A DNA stretch of 64,000 bases from VAZQ01 sp963744275 (GCA_963744275.1 CAVUSX010000015.1:344242-408241); one strand, 5' to 3'. Positions 9,307 through 18,318 are shown, numbered from the stretch's first letter. Numbers and translations are program-made. Notes: generated by a model from the sequence alone, not told the origin.

Positions 9307-9378
9307 TTGTCCCGGGCTTGACCCGGGACCGTTCCAACCACCAGAGTCTGGGACGGTCCCGGGTCAAGCCCGGGACAA
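9307..9378. repeat. Hairpin repeat with CCCGGGC stems between divergent genes
   Basis: Perfect 26-base inverted arms (9307-9332 and 9353-9378) with a 20-base loop. The arms begin TTGTCCCGGGCTTGACCC. The element lies between a Bug gene reading left and the CmcJ-like gene reading right. Its right arm ends at the AAAGGAG ribosome binding site (9377-9383) of the latter. It resembles dispersed palindromes common in rhizobial genomes; a shorter relative (CCGGGCTTGTCCCGG) occurs at 38644-38666. Transcribed rightward, it could form a very stable 5' hairpin abutting the ribosome binding site. Confidence 0.85.
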
Positions 9379-9388
9379 AGGAGCCACC

Positions 9389-10222
9389 ATGGCCGGGATC
9401 GCCGAACCGGAAACCGCCGCCTCGTCGATCGAGGCCACCGTCAACTATTTCCTGGATACCGGCGAGAAGCCGTTCACCGCGACCGGCGGGCCCGGCGAGC
9501 CGGGTGTGCGCACCGGCGGCGGGCAGGACCCGCGCGTGGTCGTGATCCGCAACGGCCGGCGCGACGCCGCCGATTTCACGCTCGATCGCAACGGCTTTCA
9601 TTTGGTCCGCCACGACACCAAGGTCGTGGACTTCTTCGATGAAGCCGAGATCCGCGCGACCTATTATCCGGAGATGGAAGCGCTGGTGAAGGCGCAGAGC
9701 GGGGCGTCCCGCGTGGTCGTGTTCGATCATACGCTGCGCACCGCCGACGACGAGGCGCGTGCGGCACGCCGGATCCGCGAGGTGGTCCGCCGCGTGCACA
9801 ACGACTATACGGAATGGTCGGGCCCGCAGCGTTTGCGCGATCTGCTGCCGCAAGAGGCCGACGCGCTGCTGCGCCGCCGCTTCGCCATCGTGCAGGTGTG
9901 GCGGCCGCTGCGCTATCCGGTCGAGACCTTCCCGCTCGCCATCTGCGATGCGCAGAGCCTCGCGCCCACCGATCTGGTCGTGTCGGAGCGCCGCTATCCG
10001 GGCCGCATCGGCCAGACCTATGCGATCACCTACAATCCGGCGCACCGCTGGTATTGGTTTCCGCGCCTGCGGCGCGAGGAGGCGCTGGTCTTCAAGGTCT
10101 ACAATTCGCTGCGCGACGGCGTGGCCCGCTGGACCGCCCACACCGCCTTCGACGACCCGACCGCGCCGCCCGGCGCACGCCCGCGCGAGAGCATCGAGAT
10201 CAGAACGCTGGCGCTGTTTTGA
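9389..10222 (+). CDS. CmcJ/NvfI-family oxidoreductase
   Basis: A 277-residue protein of the CmcJ / GA4-desaturase-like family, in which fungal members act as 2-oxoglutarate/Fe(II)-type oxygenases in secondary metabolism and bacterial members are uncharacterised. The hallmark HNDYTEWSGPQRLRDLL starts at residue 137 and supplies the HxD of the metal site. Later segments AIVQVWRPLRYPVETFPLAI and WYWFPRLRREEALVFKVY are typical of the family. The start is fixed by AAAGGAG eight bases upstream. It is flanked by palindromic repeats on both sides and is probably monocistronic. The substrate is unknown. The frame is intact and there is no signal peptide. Confidence 0.85.
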   Translation: MAGIAEPETAASSIEATVNYFLDTGEKPFTATGGPGEPGVRTGGGQDPRVVVIRNGRRDAADFTLDRNGFHLVRHDTKVVDFFDEAEIRATYYPEMEALVKAQSGASRVVVFDHTLRTADDEARAARRIREVVRRVHNDYTEWSGPQRLRDLLPQEADALLRRRFAIVQVWRPLRYPVETFPLAICDAQSLAPTDLVVSERRYPGRIGQTYAITYNPAHRWYWFPRLRREEALVFKVYNSLRDGVARWTAHTAFDDPTAPPGARPRESIEIRTLALF

Positions 10223-10246
10223 AAGGGGCCCGACACAACTCGGACC

Positions 10247-10347
10247 GTAGGGTGGGTTAGGCGCTCTTCCTTGCGCCGTAACCCACCGGCCGAATTTCAA
10301 CGGAAACGTGAGCTCGATGGGTTTCGCAAGAGCTCTACCCATCCTAC
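10247..10347. repeat. Mosaic palindromic repeat (GTAGG...CCTAC)
   Basis: The element begins GTAGGGTGGGTTAGGCG and ends with CTACCCATCCTAC. The first third forms one hairpin (GTGGGTTA...TAACCCAC). The last 32 bases (10316-10347) match the right arm of the perfect palindrome at 24988-25061 at all but one position. It therefore looks like a recombinant of two members of a hairpin family with shared tips. It separates two convergent genes and may serve as a bidirectional terminator. Confidence 0.75.
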
Positions 10348-10366
10348 CAAAACAGTTCCGAGCGCC

Positions 10367-11416
10367 TCACGCCACCGCCGGCGGCATGGTGAGGAACGCG
10401 TTGACGGCATAAAAATACACGAAGCGGTTCTTGCCCATGGTGGCGTTGTGCGCGGTTTGCGGCACGATCACGAACTGACGGTCGCCGTTGGGCAGCTGCT
10501 TGAAGAAATCGAACAGGTCATCGACGGTGGCGATGCCGTCATGGTCGCCGCGGATCAAGAGCACCGGCGACTGCACCTTGAGGGGATCGACCAATGGCAG
10601 GTTCGTGGTCATGTCCAGATAGGTGCCGGTCGGCACCTGATCGCCGTATTTGAGCTCCTGCTCGGCCATGGCGTCGATCACGGCCGGGTCGTAGCTCGAC
10701 GCCAGCTGGTCGCGGGTGAAGATCGAGTGGATCATGGCGCTGTCGCGCAGACGCGTATTGTGGGTGCGGTAATACTCGACCTGCTTGGCGCGGTCCTTGA
10801 GCGTGGTCGAGCCTTCGCCCTTGTAGGTGAAGGCGCTGAGCACCAGCCGGTCGACCCGATCGGGCTGCGCCTGCGCATAGGCGCCGGCCCGGATCGCGCC
10901 CGAGGAGGCGCCGAAGAAATGAGCCTTGCTCTGTCCGGTCTCGCGCTTGACCACCTCGGCCGCGAGCTTCAAGTCCTCGACGCCGCTCTTGATGTCGGAA
11001 TTGCCGGAGCTGCGCGAGGACTTGCCATAGCCTTCGTGGTCCATGGTCCAGACATCGAAGCCGTTGCGGGCAAATACGTCCATCATGGAGTATTCGCCCT
11101 TGCCGGGCACCTGCAGATCGTAGGAGGTGCGCGACGAGTTCGACGAGCCGTGCACCATGAACAGAACCGGGCGCGCCTTCTCGCCCGCCGCCGGCGCGCC
11201 GACGCGCTTGCGATAGATGTAGAGGTTGATCTCGCCCTTCTTGGTCCAGTATTCGGAGCTCCAAATGTCGCCGGCGGCGGCCGGGGCGGCCGCTTCGGCG
11301 TGCGCCGCGGAGGCGAGGCCGGACAGCATTCCGGCCGACATGCCGAGGCCGGCGGCCTTGAGGATCGTGCGGCGCGCCAGCGCCTGCTCGGTCTTGATCG
11401 GTTTGTCCTCGGTCAT
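10367..11416 (-). CDS. Tat-exported alpha/beta hydrolase
   Basis: A 349-residue alpha/beta-hydrolase. The start at 11416 has GGAGG upstream and yields a twin-arginine signal (LARRTILKAAGLGMSAG, Arg 15-16) ending near SAAHA, so the protein should be exported folded. The catalytic features are the oxyanion region VLFMVHGSSNSS, nucleophile elbow GASSG (Ser at about 171), an acidic RGDHDG segment and the late His in QTAHNATMG. The substrate is probably an ester or lactone, but the sequence does not define it. It stands alone between the repeat at 10247-10347 and the receptor gene at 11634-12838, both neighbours being on the minus strand. The frame is intact. Confidence 0.85.
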   Translation of the reverse strand: MTEDKPIKTEQALARRTILKAAGLGMSAGMLSGLASAAHAEAAAPAAAGDIWSSEYWTKKGEINLYIYRKRVGAPAAGEKARPVLFMVHGSSNSSRTSYDLQVPGKGEYSMMDVFARNGFDVWTMDHEGYGKSSRSSGNSDIKSGVEDLKLAAEVVKRETGQSKAHFFGASSGAIRAGAYAQAQPDRVDRLVLSAFTYKGEGSTTLKDRAKQVEYYRTHNTRLRDSAMIHSIFTRDQLASSYDPAVIDAMAEQELKYGDQVPTGTYLDMTTNLPLVDPLKVQSPVLLIRGDHDGIATVDDLFDFFKQLPNGDRQFVIVPQTAHNATMGKNRFVYFYAVNAFLTMPPAVA

Positions 11417-11633
11417 GGCGTCCTCCGTTGATGTGTCGGTTCGGCTTGGTTGTTTGTCCGCCCTGGTGGCGGTCAATCGCGGTTGGTCGCTTCGGCGTCA
11501 GCGTTGCCGCCAGACCTACCATACGGCCGCGCCGGACGCCACGGGTCCGCGGCCGCGGCCATGCGACCCTGCCTTGCCGGCACGATCCCGATGTCTATCT
11601 CCTGCCCAAGGAGCTCGGCGGTCCGAGGGTCCT

Positions 11634-12838
11634 TCACGGCTCGCCTGCGATCTCGTCGATCTCCTTGAAGCGGCCGTCATCGACCACGTTGACGAAGATC
11701 ACCGCCGCGACATTGTCGCCTTTGGGGTTCCACCGCGCCGGACGCCGCATAGGCGATGCCCTGGAATCGCGTGGCCTTCATGGCGGCCAGCACCTCCGCC
11801 CGGGTGGGGATCGCCTTTTTGGCCGCGGCCGCCGCCTCGACTGCCGCCATCACGATCCGCGCGGAATCGTACGAGCTGGCCGCATAGTTGTTGATGGGGC
11901 CGTATTTGGCGGTATAGCGCGCAGCGAATTCGGCCGATCCCGGCACCTTGCCGATCGCGGGCGCGGCGGAGAGAATCCGCACACCCTCGCCTTGCAGGGC
12001 CGCGGCGCCGGCCGGCTGGATGAAGCCGTCGACACTCCAGCAGCCATCTCCGCAGCCGAACACCTGGTTGAGCCCGAGCGCCCGCATGTCCTTGACCAGA
12101 TAGGCGCCTTCGCGGATGCCGGCGAAGAACAGGACGTCGAAGCCCTTCGGCAAGCCGCCGAGCAGGCCGCGGAAATCGGTCTCGCCGACCTTGATGCTCG
12201 TCCGCGCCGCGATCGCCCCGCCGGCCGCCACGAAGCCGCCGGCAAATCCGTCGGCCAGGCCGCGGCCGTAGAGCGTTCCATCATCGACGATCACGCGCAT
12301 TGCGCTTGGCCATCCGGCTCACCAGCCATTTGGCGAAGCCCGGACCCTTGCGGTCGTCCCGATTGGTCAGGCGGAACACGTTGGGCAGGCCCTGGTCGGT
12401 GACCCCGGGATTCGACGACATCGGGGTCAGCATCGGGAGCCCGCATCCCGCATAGACCGCCGCAGCCGCGATGGTGACGCCGCTGTTGACGTGACCGACG
12501 ACGCCGAGCACCGCCGGGTCGTCGCAGAACTGCCGGGCGACCGCTTCGCCCCGTTGATTGCTGGCCTCGTCATCGGCCGCGACGGCCACGACCTTGGCGC
12601 CCAGGACGCCGCCGGCGGCGTTCTTCTCGGCCACCGCGAGATCCACGGCCTGCCGCATCTCGACCCCGAACGTCGCCGAGCCGGTGGTCAAAGGGCCGCC
12701 GACACCGATCCGGATCTCCGCTCCGGAGAGTTGCGCGCGGGCTCCATTCATGGCATCCGGCGCCAGGAGCAGGAGCAGCATGAGACAGAACCGCGAAGCG
12801 GCGAAGCGCCGGCTCGGTCTGCGGGAGCAAGCCGCCAT
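11634..12838 (-). pseudogene. ABC-transporter periplasmic binding protein (branched-chain amino acid type), two frameshifts
   Basis: The repaired product is about 400 residues of the LivJ-type leucine/isoleucine/valine-binding fold. It has a signal peptide (hydrophobic CLMLLLLLAP, cleavage after GARAQ), then IRIGVGGPLTTGSATFG, and a body with VIVDDGTLYGRGLADGF and YDSARIVMAAVEAA. One extra base near 12298 splits it into two open frames. A second near 11740 hides the true end, which repaired reads WNPKGDNVAAVIFVNVVDDG and stops at 11634. AGGAGG precedes the ATG. No LivHMGF transport genes are nearby. It is divergent from the CGNR regulator across only 68 bases, suggesting that regulator controls it. 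Ligand unknown. Confidence 0.75.
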
Positions 12839-12906
12839 AGTAACCTCCTAAATGGTCAAAGGCGGTTACAGCTTAGCACAGCCAGTAACCTGCAAAAGTG
12901 GTTTAG
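12839..12906. promoter_or_regulatory. Shared divergent promoter with operator-like repeats
   Basis: A 68-base gap separates the binding-protein gene (leftward) from the CGNR regulator gene (rightward). It contains an inverted repeat GGTTAC (12864-12869) / GTAACC (12885-12890), and a near-direct repeat ATGGTCAAAG (12852-12861) / ATGGTTAAAG (12907-12916, overlapping the regulator start). Such symmetry between a transport receptor and a zinc-finger protein fits autoregulation, but no binding data exist. Confidence 0.4.
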
Positions 12907-13570
12907 ATGGTTAAAGCAACTCCGCACTTTCCGCCCTCGCGGGCGGCGGTCCTGCCGCTCGTCGGCGGCACGCTCGCGTTCGATCTCACCAATACGAGCA
13001 GCGGGCGTGGCGGGCCGCGCTGGCTGGAGCATCTGCAAACGGCCGGCAACGTCATCGACTGGGCCCGCCACGCCAAGATCCTGACCGCGCGCGACGCCAA
13101 CCGGCTGCATCGCCTCCTCGCCGCCGATCGGCGCTTGGCCGGCCGGCTCCTCGACGGCATGATCGAGCTGCGCGAGCTGATCCATTCCATCGGCATGGAC
13201 ATCGCGGCCGCAGCGCGCGCCCGGGCAAAGCACATGGACGATCTGGTCCGCATTCATGCCCTGTGCCTGTCGGGCGCGCGCCTGATCCCGCAGGCATCGA
13301 CCTTCGTCTGGGTCTGGGATCCCCGCGAGCGCCCGGTCGAGGCCATCCTGGGTCCGGTCGTGCTCTCGGCGCTGAGCGTGCTGACCGGCTCCGACCTGTC
13401 GCGCATCAAGCGCTGCGCGGGCGACCACTGCGGCTGGCTGTTCTTCGACGCCACCAAGAACAAGCGGCGGCGCTGGTGCGAGATGGAGGTCTGCGGCAAT
13501 CGCGCCAAGCAGAAACGCCGCCGCGCCCGAATCTCAGCCGCAAGCCTCAACCGGCCCATCGAGGAGAAGA
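12907..13570 (+). CDS. ABATE / CGNR zinc-finger protein, natural stop not found
   Basis: The N-terminal ABATE domain (residues 1 to about 150; GGTLAFDLTNTSSGRGG near the start) is followed by a CGNR zinc finger with CAGDHCGWLFFD and WCEMEVCGNRAKQKRRRA (about residues 173-215). Proteins with this architecture are regarded as stress-related transcription regulators. The family normally ends about ten residues after CGNR, yet this frame stays open to 14748, straight through the potassium-channel gene in another frame. The stop has probably been lost to an indel near 13540, so the end given here marks the end of recognisable homology. It is divergent from the ABC-type receptor gene and probably regulates it. 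Confidence 0.7.
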
Positions 13571-13576
13571 CGTTTC

Positions 13577-14482
13577 ATGTCGCTCTTTCGTCGCACGCCC
13601 GCCGAGCCGAAGCCGCAACACATCCGGCTGGGCGACCGCGAGATCGAAGCCCGCGGATTGGCCGGCGGCTTCTGGACCGACCTCTACTACCGCTCCATGA
13701 CGGTATCCTGGCCGGCCTTCTTCGCGGGCGCCGCCACGATCTTCCTGGTCCTCAACGGCGGCTTCGCTCTCGTCTACTTTCTCGGCGATCGCCCGATCGC
13801 AAACGCCGTTCCGGGCCGCTTCCTCGATCTCCTGTACTTCTCCATCGAGACGCTGGCGACGGTCGGATACGGCGACATGCATCCGCAGACCGACTACGGG
13901 CATCTGGTCGCGACGGTGGAGATATTCACCGGCATGTCGTTCCTGGCGGTGATGACCGGGCTGGTGTTCGCGCGCTTCTCGCGCCCGCGCGCGCGCTTCG
14001 TGTTCGCCGCCTATCCGATCGTGGCACGGCACGAGGGGCGGCCGACGCTGATGATCCGGGTGGCGAATGCGCGCCACAACATCATCTCCGGGGCGACCGC
14101 GCGGCTGTGGCTCATACGCGGCGAATATTCCGCCGAGGGCCAATTCTTTCGCCGCTATTACGAGCTCGACCTGCTGCGGGCAGAAAATCCGGTTTTCGCC
14201 TTGAGCTGGACCATCTTCCACCCCATCGACGAAAGCAGCGCCTTGTACGGCGCGAGCCCCGACGAGCTGGCGCAGGCCGACGCCTTGCTGGTGCTCACCG
14301 TCAGCGGCCTCGACGACAACTCCGCGCAACAGCTCAATGCCCGCCGCAACTATTCGCATGGCCATATTCGCTGGCAGCACCGCTACGTCGATATTTCATC
14401 GAACGCGGACGATGGCCGGTTGATCCTCGACTATACGAAGTTTCACGACGTGACGCCCGCGGAGGACCAGGGCGGATCCTGA
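13577..14482 (+). CDS. KirBac-type inward-rectifier potassium channel
   Basis: A 301-residue homologue of bacterial inward-rectifier K+ channels. An amphipathic slide helix precedes outer helix TM1 (about residues 43-70), the pore helix with selectivity filter TVGYG (95-99, in ETLATVGYGDMHP) and inner helix TM2 (about 112-135). A long C-terminal beta-rich cytoplasmic domain (from about 140) contains SWTIFHPIDESSAL, as in KirBac1.1. It should form a homotetrameric K+ pore in the inner membrane. The start (MSLFRRTPAEP) lies just after the CGNR domain coding end, so the two may be co-transcribed. The frame is intact and the length is normal. Confidence 0.9.
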   Translation: MSLFRRTPAEPKPQHIRLGDREIEARGLAGGFWTDLYYRSMTVSWPAFFAGAATIFLVLNGGFALVYFLGDRPIANAVPGRFLDLLYFSIETLATVGYGDMHPQTDYGHLVATVEIFTGMSFLAVMTGLVFARFSRPRARFVFAAYPIVARHEGRPTLMIRVANARHNIISGATARLWLIRGEYSAEGQFFRRYYELDLLRAENPVFALSWTIFHPIDESSALYGASPDELAQADALLVLTVSGLDDNSAQQLNARRNYSHGHIRWQHRYVDISSNADDGRLILDYTKFHDVTPAEDQGGS

Positions 14483-14502
14483 GCGGGACGAATCGTAAAT
14501 CG

Positions 14503-14632
14503 ATGCCGCCGGGCCCGCATCGCAAAACGCAACACGGCTCGCACGGTCACCGAGACGGTCGCGATCGGCATCGCGACCGCGCTGGCGGGCGTCGCCATCG
14601 GCATCCTGGTCGAGCGCGGGTTGGGAGCCTGA
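14503..14632 (+). CDS. Possible small single-pass membrane protein (one frameshift)
   Basis: If one base is removed near 14531, an ATG at 14503 reads into a 42-residue peptide with a single hydrophobic helix (VTETVAIGIATALAGVAIGI) ending LVERGLGA. The hydrophobic run keeps sense-strand codon bias, which favours real coding. The ribosome binding site is weak. It lies 21 bases after the channel gene. This is speculative, since it depends on an assumed sequence error like those in neighbouring genes. Confidence 0.3.
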
Positions 14633-14803
14633 GGCCGGCGAGGCCGCGGGGGTCAATGCGGCTCCAGGCCATCGGAACAACTGTCGTCCGGCGCCGGAGC
14701 TTGCGGCCCGGGCGAACACTACCGCCTTCTTTCGTTATCAAGAAGTAAACCCTTTCTGCGTAGGATGGACGGACGGGTTGCCTTCAGAATGGGGGAATTG
14801 GTC

Positions 14804-15199
14804 ATGGATGTCTCGTTTCCGGTGCTTGTCGTCGACGACTCCCGAACGATGACGACGATCATCTCGAAGCTCGTGCGTGAAGTTGGATTCAGCGATATCG
14901 ACCAAGTCAACGATGGGCCCTCCGCGCTGGCCCGGATCCGGGAGAAGAAATACGGCTTGGTCCTCTCCGATTGGGACATGCGCCCCATGAACGGAACCGA
15001 GCTTATTCAGCAAATACGCCAAGAGCCGGTGAATTCAAGCACGCTGGTCATCATGATTACCGCCAAGGGCGACGCAGACGTTTCATGGCTGTCCGGAGCA
15101 GACGGATACCTCACGAAGCCATTCAAGGCGCATGACTTGAAAGAGAAGGTCGAGGAAATCATGTCTCGTCGCGCGGATGATATCCCCACGGTGCGGTAG
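14804..15199 (+). CDS. Single-domain CheY-like response regulator
   Basis: A stand-alone receiver domain. Residues VLVVDDSRTMTTIISKLV give the acidic pair, VLSDWDMRPMNG the phospho-acceptor Asp, MITAK the conserved Thr and YLTKPFKAHDL the conserved Lys. All five signature positions are therefore present, and it should be phosphorylated by a partner histidine kinase not encoded here. The frame also opens at ATGs at 14765 and 14789; the start at 14804 (MDVSFPVLVV) fits the domain boundary and follows a G-rich GGGGGAATTGG. It has no output domain, so it acts through protein contact, as in chemotaxis or phosphorelay. Confidence 0.88.
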   Translation: MDVSFPVLVVDDSRTMTTIISKLVREVGFSDIDQVNDGPSALARIREKKYGLVLSDWDMRPMNGTELIQQIRQEPVNSSTLVIMITAKGDADVSWLSGADGYLTKPFKAHDLKEKVEEIMSRRADDIPTVR

Positions 15200-15227
15200 C
15201 CCGCACGCCGCTCGTATCAACGTAGCG

Positions 15228-15818
15228 CTACGCCCGCTTGCCGGCAGAGCCCCACCAGAGCGCGGCCCCGATGGCGGCGAGCGCGACCACCACCAGCAGC
15301 AGCAACAGCGCGGAGCGCTCGATCCAGGCAATAGCCGGAACCCCGAGCGCCATCACCACGCCGAGGGAGCAAATCTGCCAGGCCTGGATGTGCACGCCGG
15401 CCACGAAGGTGCCGAGCGCCAGCAAGGTGAGGATCGTGAGCCCGATGGCGTCGGGGCTGAGCAGGCTGGCGACGCCGCTCAAGAGCAGCAGGTTCATCGC
15501 CGCCAGGAACGCCAGCCAATGCAACGCCTGGGTCCAGATCAGCCGGAAGCGTGCCGCCCTGTCGGGGGCATGCGGCCAGCCGATGACCACGCAGAGAAGC
15601 CCGATCACCGGCGCCAGGAACTCCCAGTAGCCGACCATCGATTGCCGCGAGAAGCTCGCATAGGCGACGCCGAACAGCGTCAGGATCAGCACCACCACAT
15701 AGGGCAATTCGCGCAGCCAGAACGAGACATGGGGCCGCGGGTGTGGATGGGGCACCGCTCCTGGCGCCACCGCGGGATCCGGCCGCGGGCCGTCCGGCGA
15801 GGTCTCTGAATCGTCCAT
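15228..15818 (-). CDS. Polytopic membrane protein of unknown function
   Basis: A 196-residue protein with a Pro/His-rich cytoplasmic N-terminus (residues 1-28) followed by about six hydrophobic segments from residue 36 to 190 (for example LPYVVVLILTLFGVAYA and ALLLLLVVVALAAIGAAL). No family was recognised. It converges on the CheY-like gene with a gap of 28 bases. Length and topology are plausible for a small inner-membrane protein and codon use is like its neighbours. The frame is intact. Confidence 0.65.
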   Translation of the reverse strand: MDDSETSPDGPRPDPAVAPGAVPHPHPRPHVSFWLRELPYVVVLILTLFGVAYASFSRQSMVGYWEFLAPVIGLLCVVIGWPHAPDRAARFRLIWTQALHWLAFLAAMNLLLLSGVASLLSPDAIGLTILTLLALGTFVAGVHIQAWQICSLGVVMALGVPAIAWIERSALLLLLVVVALAAIGAALWWGSAGKRA

Positions 15819-16025
15819 GACGCGTCTCTCACCCGATTGTCGCGGCCGCGAGCCCGCAGGCTGCCCGGTTCAGGCAGCGCCCGCAAGAGCGCCACTCGCC
15901 GTGCCGAGGTGCAGCCCGCGACGTTGCGATCAGCGCCCAGGCCGATTACTGGAGTAGGCTGATGGCGGAGCAGGCTTAGGGTAGAAGCAGGCAGGCTTGG
16001 CCTGCATGACAGGGGAAGTGATGAA

Positions 16026-16973
16026 ATGGCGTGGATCAAGGTGCAGGACATAGCCTACGGGCGGCTCGCGGCCCCCGATCTCGACCTGATGGAGGAATTC
16101 CTCACGCGGTTCGGGATGCGCAAGGTGGAGCGGACCAATACGGCACTCTACATGCGGGGCACCGATCCCAGCCACCATATCCACGTCACCGAAAAGGGGG
16201 CACCGCGTTTCGTCGGTCTCGCCTATCGGGCCGCGAGCGAGGACGACCTGAAACGGCTGACCGGGGCGCCGGGCGCCTCCGGGATCGAGACCATCGACGA
16301 GCCGGGCGGCGGCAAGCGGGTGCGGCTCACGGAGCCGAACGGCTATCAGATCGAGGTGGTGCACGGGATCACGCCGCTGCCGCCTGTTCCCGTCAAGCGC
16401 CAGAAGCTCAATACCGGCGAAGCGCCGCTGTCGCGGCCGGGCGAATTGATGCGGCTGCCCAAGGGGCCGAGCCACGTCAAGCGGATCGGGCACGGGGTGC
16501 TGATGACGCCGCGCTTCGAGGAGACGGTGCAATGGTTCCGCGAGACCTTGGGCTTCGTCTGCTCCGACGACGTCTATGCGGGCGACAAGGGCAACCTGAT
16601 CGGCTCGTTCAATCGCTGCGACCGCGGCGACGAGTTCGTCGACCACCACGTCTTCTTCTGCCTCAGGCACGAGAAGACCGGCCTCAACCACATGTCGTTC
16701 GAGGTGCCGGACTTCGACGACGTCTGCATGGGGCACGACTACCTCAAGCAGTTCGGCACCTACGAGCACATGTGGGGGATCGGCCGGCACGTCCTGGGCA
16801 GCCAGGTCTACGACTACTGGGCCGATCCCTGGGGCCGCGTGCACGAGCATTGGGCCGACAGCGACCGCCTCAATCTCGCCAACGGCTCGAACCTGCTGCC
16901 CGCCGAGGAAGCCCTGGTGTCGCAATGGGGCGAGGCGCCGCCGGAGAAATTCATCAATCACGCCAGCCCTTGA
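16026..16973 (+). CDS. VOC-superfamily extradiol dioxygenase-like protein
   Basis: A 315-residue two-domain vicinal oxygen chelate protein arranged like type I extradiol dioxygenases (2,3-dihydroxybiphenyl 1,2-dioxygenase). The N-terminal module covers residues 1 to about 115. The catalytic C-terminal module shows the metal triad candidates His in KRIGHGVLM, His in GLNHMSFEV and Glu in GRVHEHW. Such enzymes open catechol rings using Fe(II) or Mn(II) and O2. The start follows AGGGGA at a good spacing. It stands alone. Ring cleavage fits the aromatic theme of the region, but the substrate cannot be told. The frame is intact. Confidence 0.82.
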   Translation: MAWIKVQDIAYGRLAAPDLDLMEEFLTRFGMRKVERTNTALYMRGTDPSHHIHVTEKGAPRFVGLAYRAASEDDLKRLTGAPGASGIETIDEPGGGKRVRLTEPNGYQIEVVHGITPLPPVPVKRQKLNTGEAPLSRPGELMRLPKGPSHVKRIGHGVLMTPRFEETVQWFRETLGFVCSDDVYAGDKGNLIGSFNRCDRGDEFVDHHVFFCLRHEKTGLNHMSFEVPDFDDVCMGHDYLKQFGTYEHMWGIGRHVLGSQVYDYWADPWGRVHEHWADSDRLNLANGSNLLPAEEALVSQWGEAPPEKFINHASP

Positions 16974-17076
16974 ATTCGTCCGTTGCTGGCTGCGCTATCG
17001 CGTGCAGGCCGTGGACGGTCCCGGCATGCCGAGCGTCACCACGCCACCCGCGCTTGCGCCGACCGATGCCGGACCC

Positions 17077-18318
17077 TCAGGCCAAGGTGACCATGCCGCT
17101 CCAGAATTGCTGATTCCGGTTGGTGGCCTCGACGTCGTATTTGCGCACGAAGTCGAGCCTGCCGTCGCCGCCGACCCGATACACCGTGAGGCCGGCGGGG
17201 AGCGTGCCGACGCCAGTGCCCTCGCGCACCTGGATCGGCACCACGCTGGCCGCGACCAATAGGCTGCCGCTCGGATCGATCCCGAAGGTGCGCAGCTGGA
17301 CGCCGCGCCCGTCGATGTTCTGGATCAAGGTGGGCTCGCCGGTCGTCTGGTCGATGGCGAAAACCGCGACGCTGTTCTCGCCGCCGGCGAGCACTTTCTG
17401 GCCCTCGAATTCGGTGAGCGGCGAGGAGCGGTTGGTCTGATACACGAACCGCCCATTGGGGTGCACGTGGATCGGGCCCGCGCCCTGCGGGAATTTCGTC
17501 TTGGGATCGGAGAGCGTGCTCTTCACGAACATGGGCTCGCGCGAGAGGCCGGTGGTGGGGTCGAGCCGATAGACTTGCAGCTGGCTTTGCCGCTCGATCG
17601 ACACGAACACCCAAGGCTGGGTCGGGTGGAAGTCGAGATGGCGCGGTCCGAAGCCGAGGCCGTTGCCTCCGGGCGCGATCGAGGCGAGCGGGGTCAGGAT
17701 GCCGTCCTTGAAGCTGAAGGTCTTGATGGCGCCCGGATCCTCGGGCTTGCCGGCCTCCGCGTTGTTGCCGCGCGTCACCAGGGTGACCATCTGGTTGGAC
17801 GGGACGGCGCGGATCTGATGCGCATAGATGCCGGTTTCGAGCTTGCCGGGCTGCGGCACCGGTGCCCCGATGGTGCCGTCCGGATCGATGTGGTGCACCG
17901 TGACCGAGCTCGGATCATTGTAGGCGATCAACAAGAAGCGGCCGGCCTGGTCGACGCTGGTATGGATCGGCCGCGACGGCAGCATTTGCGGCTGGCCGTG
18001 CGGGCTCAGTGCGCCCGAAGCCGGATCGATGCGCAAGGCGCTGGCAAAATGCTTGTCGCCGGCCACGCCCGGTCCGCCATTGCTGGAGACCACGTAGAGG
18101 TCCTTGCGCGAGGGATGCGGCCAGGCATATTGGATATTGGCCGGCAGCGTGACGGAGCTGCGTTTGACGAGCGCATCGCCGTCGAGATCGAACAAGGTCA
18201 GCACCGGACCGATGCTGGCATAGAGCACCGTCTTGCCTTTGAGGTCCTCCCCCCAGGCCAGCCCGGGCGCCGCACAGGCGCCCGCCAGCAGCGTTGCAAA
18301 TGCGCGGCGGTCGATCAT
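17077..18318 (-). CDS. Exported lactonase-family seven-bladed propeller
   Basis: A 413-residue protein of the 6-phosphogluconolactonase-like / cycloisomerase propeller family (PF10282 type). An N-terminal signal (RRAFATLLAGACAAPGLAWG) suggests export. Blade repeats include NIQYAWPHPSRKDLYVVSSN, PIHTSVDQAGRFLLIAYND, GFGPRHLDFHPTQPWVFVS and GPIHVHPNGRFVYQTNR. Exported members may hydrolyse lactones such as gluconolactone or only bind ligands. The start has GGGAGG upstream. It converges on the VOC dioxygenase gene, and a repeat element lies upstream. The frame is intact. The family call is sound, the activity unknown. Confidence 0.83.
   Translation of the reverse strand: MIDRRAFATLLAGACAAPGLAWGEDLKGKTVLYASIGPVLTLFDLDGDALVKRSSVTLPANIQYAWPHPSRKDLYVVSSNGGPGVAGDKHFASALRIDPASGALSPHGQPQMLPSRPIHTSVDQAGRFLLIAYNDPSSVTVHHIDPDGTIGAPVPQPGKLETGIYAHQIRAVPSNQMVTLVTRGNNAEAGKPEDPGAIKTFSFKDGILTPLASIAPGGNGLGFGPRHLDFHPTQPWVFVSIERQSQLQVYRLDPTTGLSREPMFVKSTLSDPKTKFPQGAGPIHVHPNGRFVYQTNRSSPLTEFEGQKVLAGGENSVAVFAIDQTTGEPTLIQNIDGRGVQLRTFGIDPSGSLLVAASVVPIQVREGTGVGTLPAGLTVYRVGGDGRLDFVRKYDVEATNRNQQFWSGMVTLA

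Noticed and set aside
8255..10342. Very long minus-strand open frame of 695 codons
   Set aside because: Only 8255-9247 has receptor motifs and a signal peptide at its start; the upstream part is antisense to the CmcJ-like gene and is open merely because of high GC.
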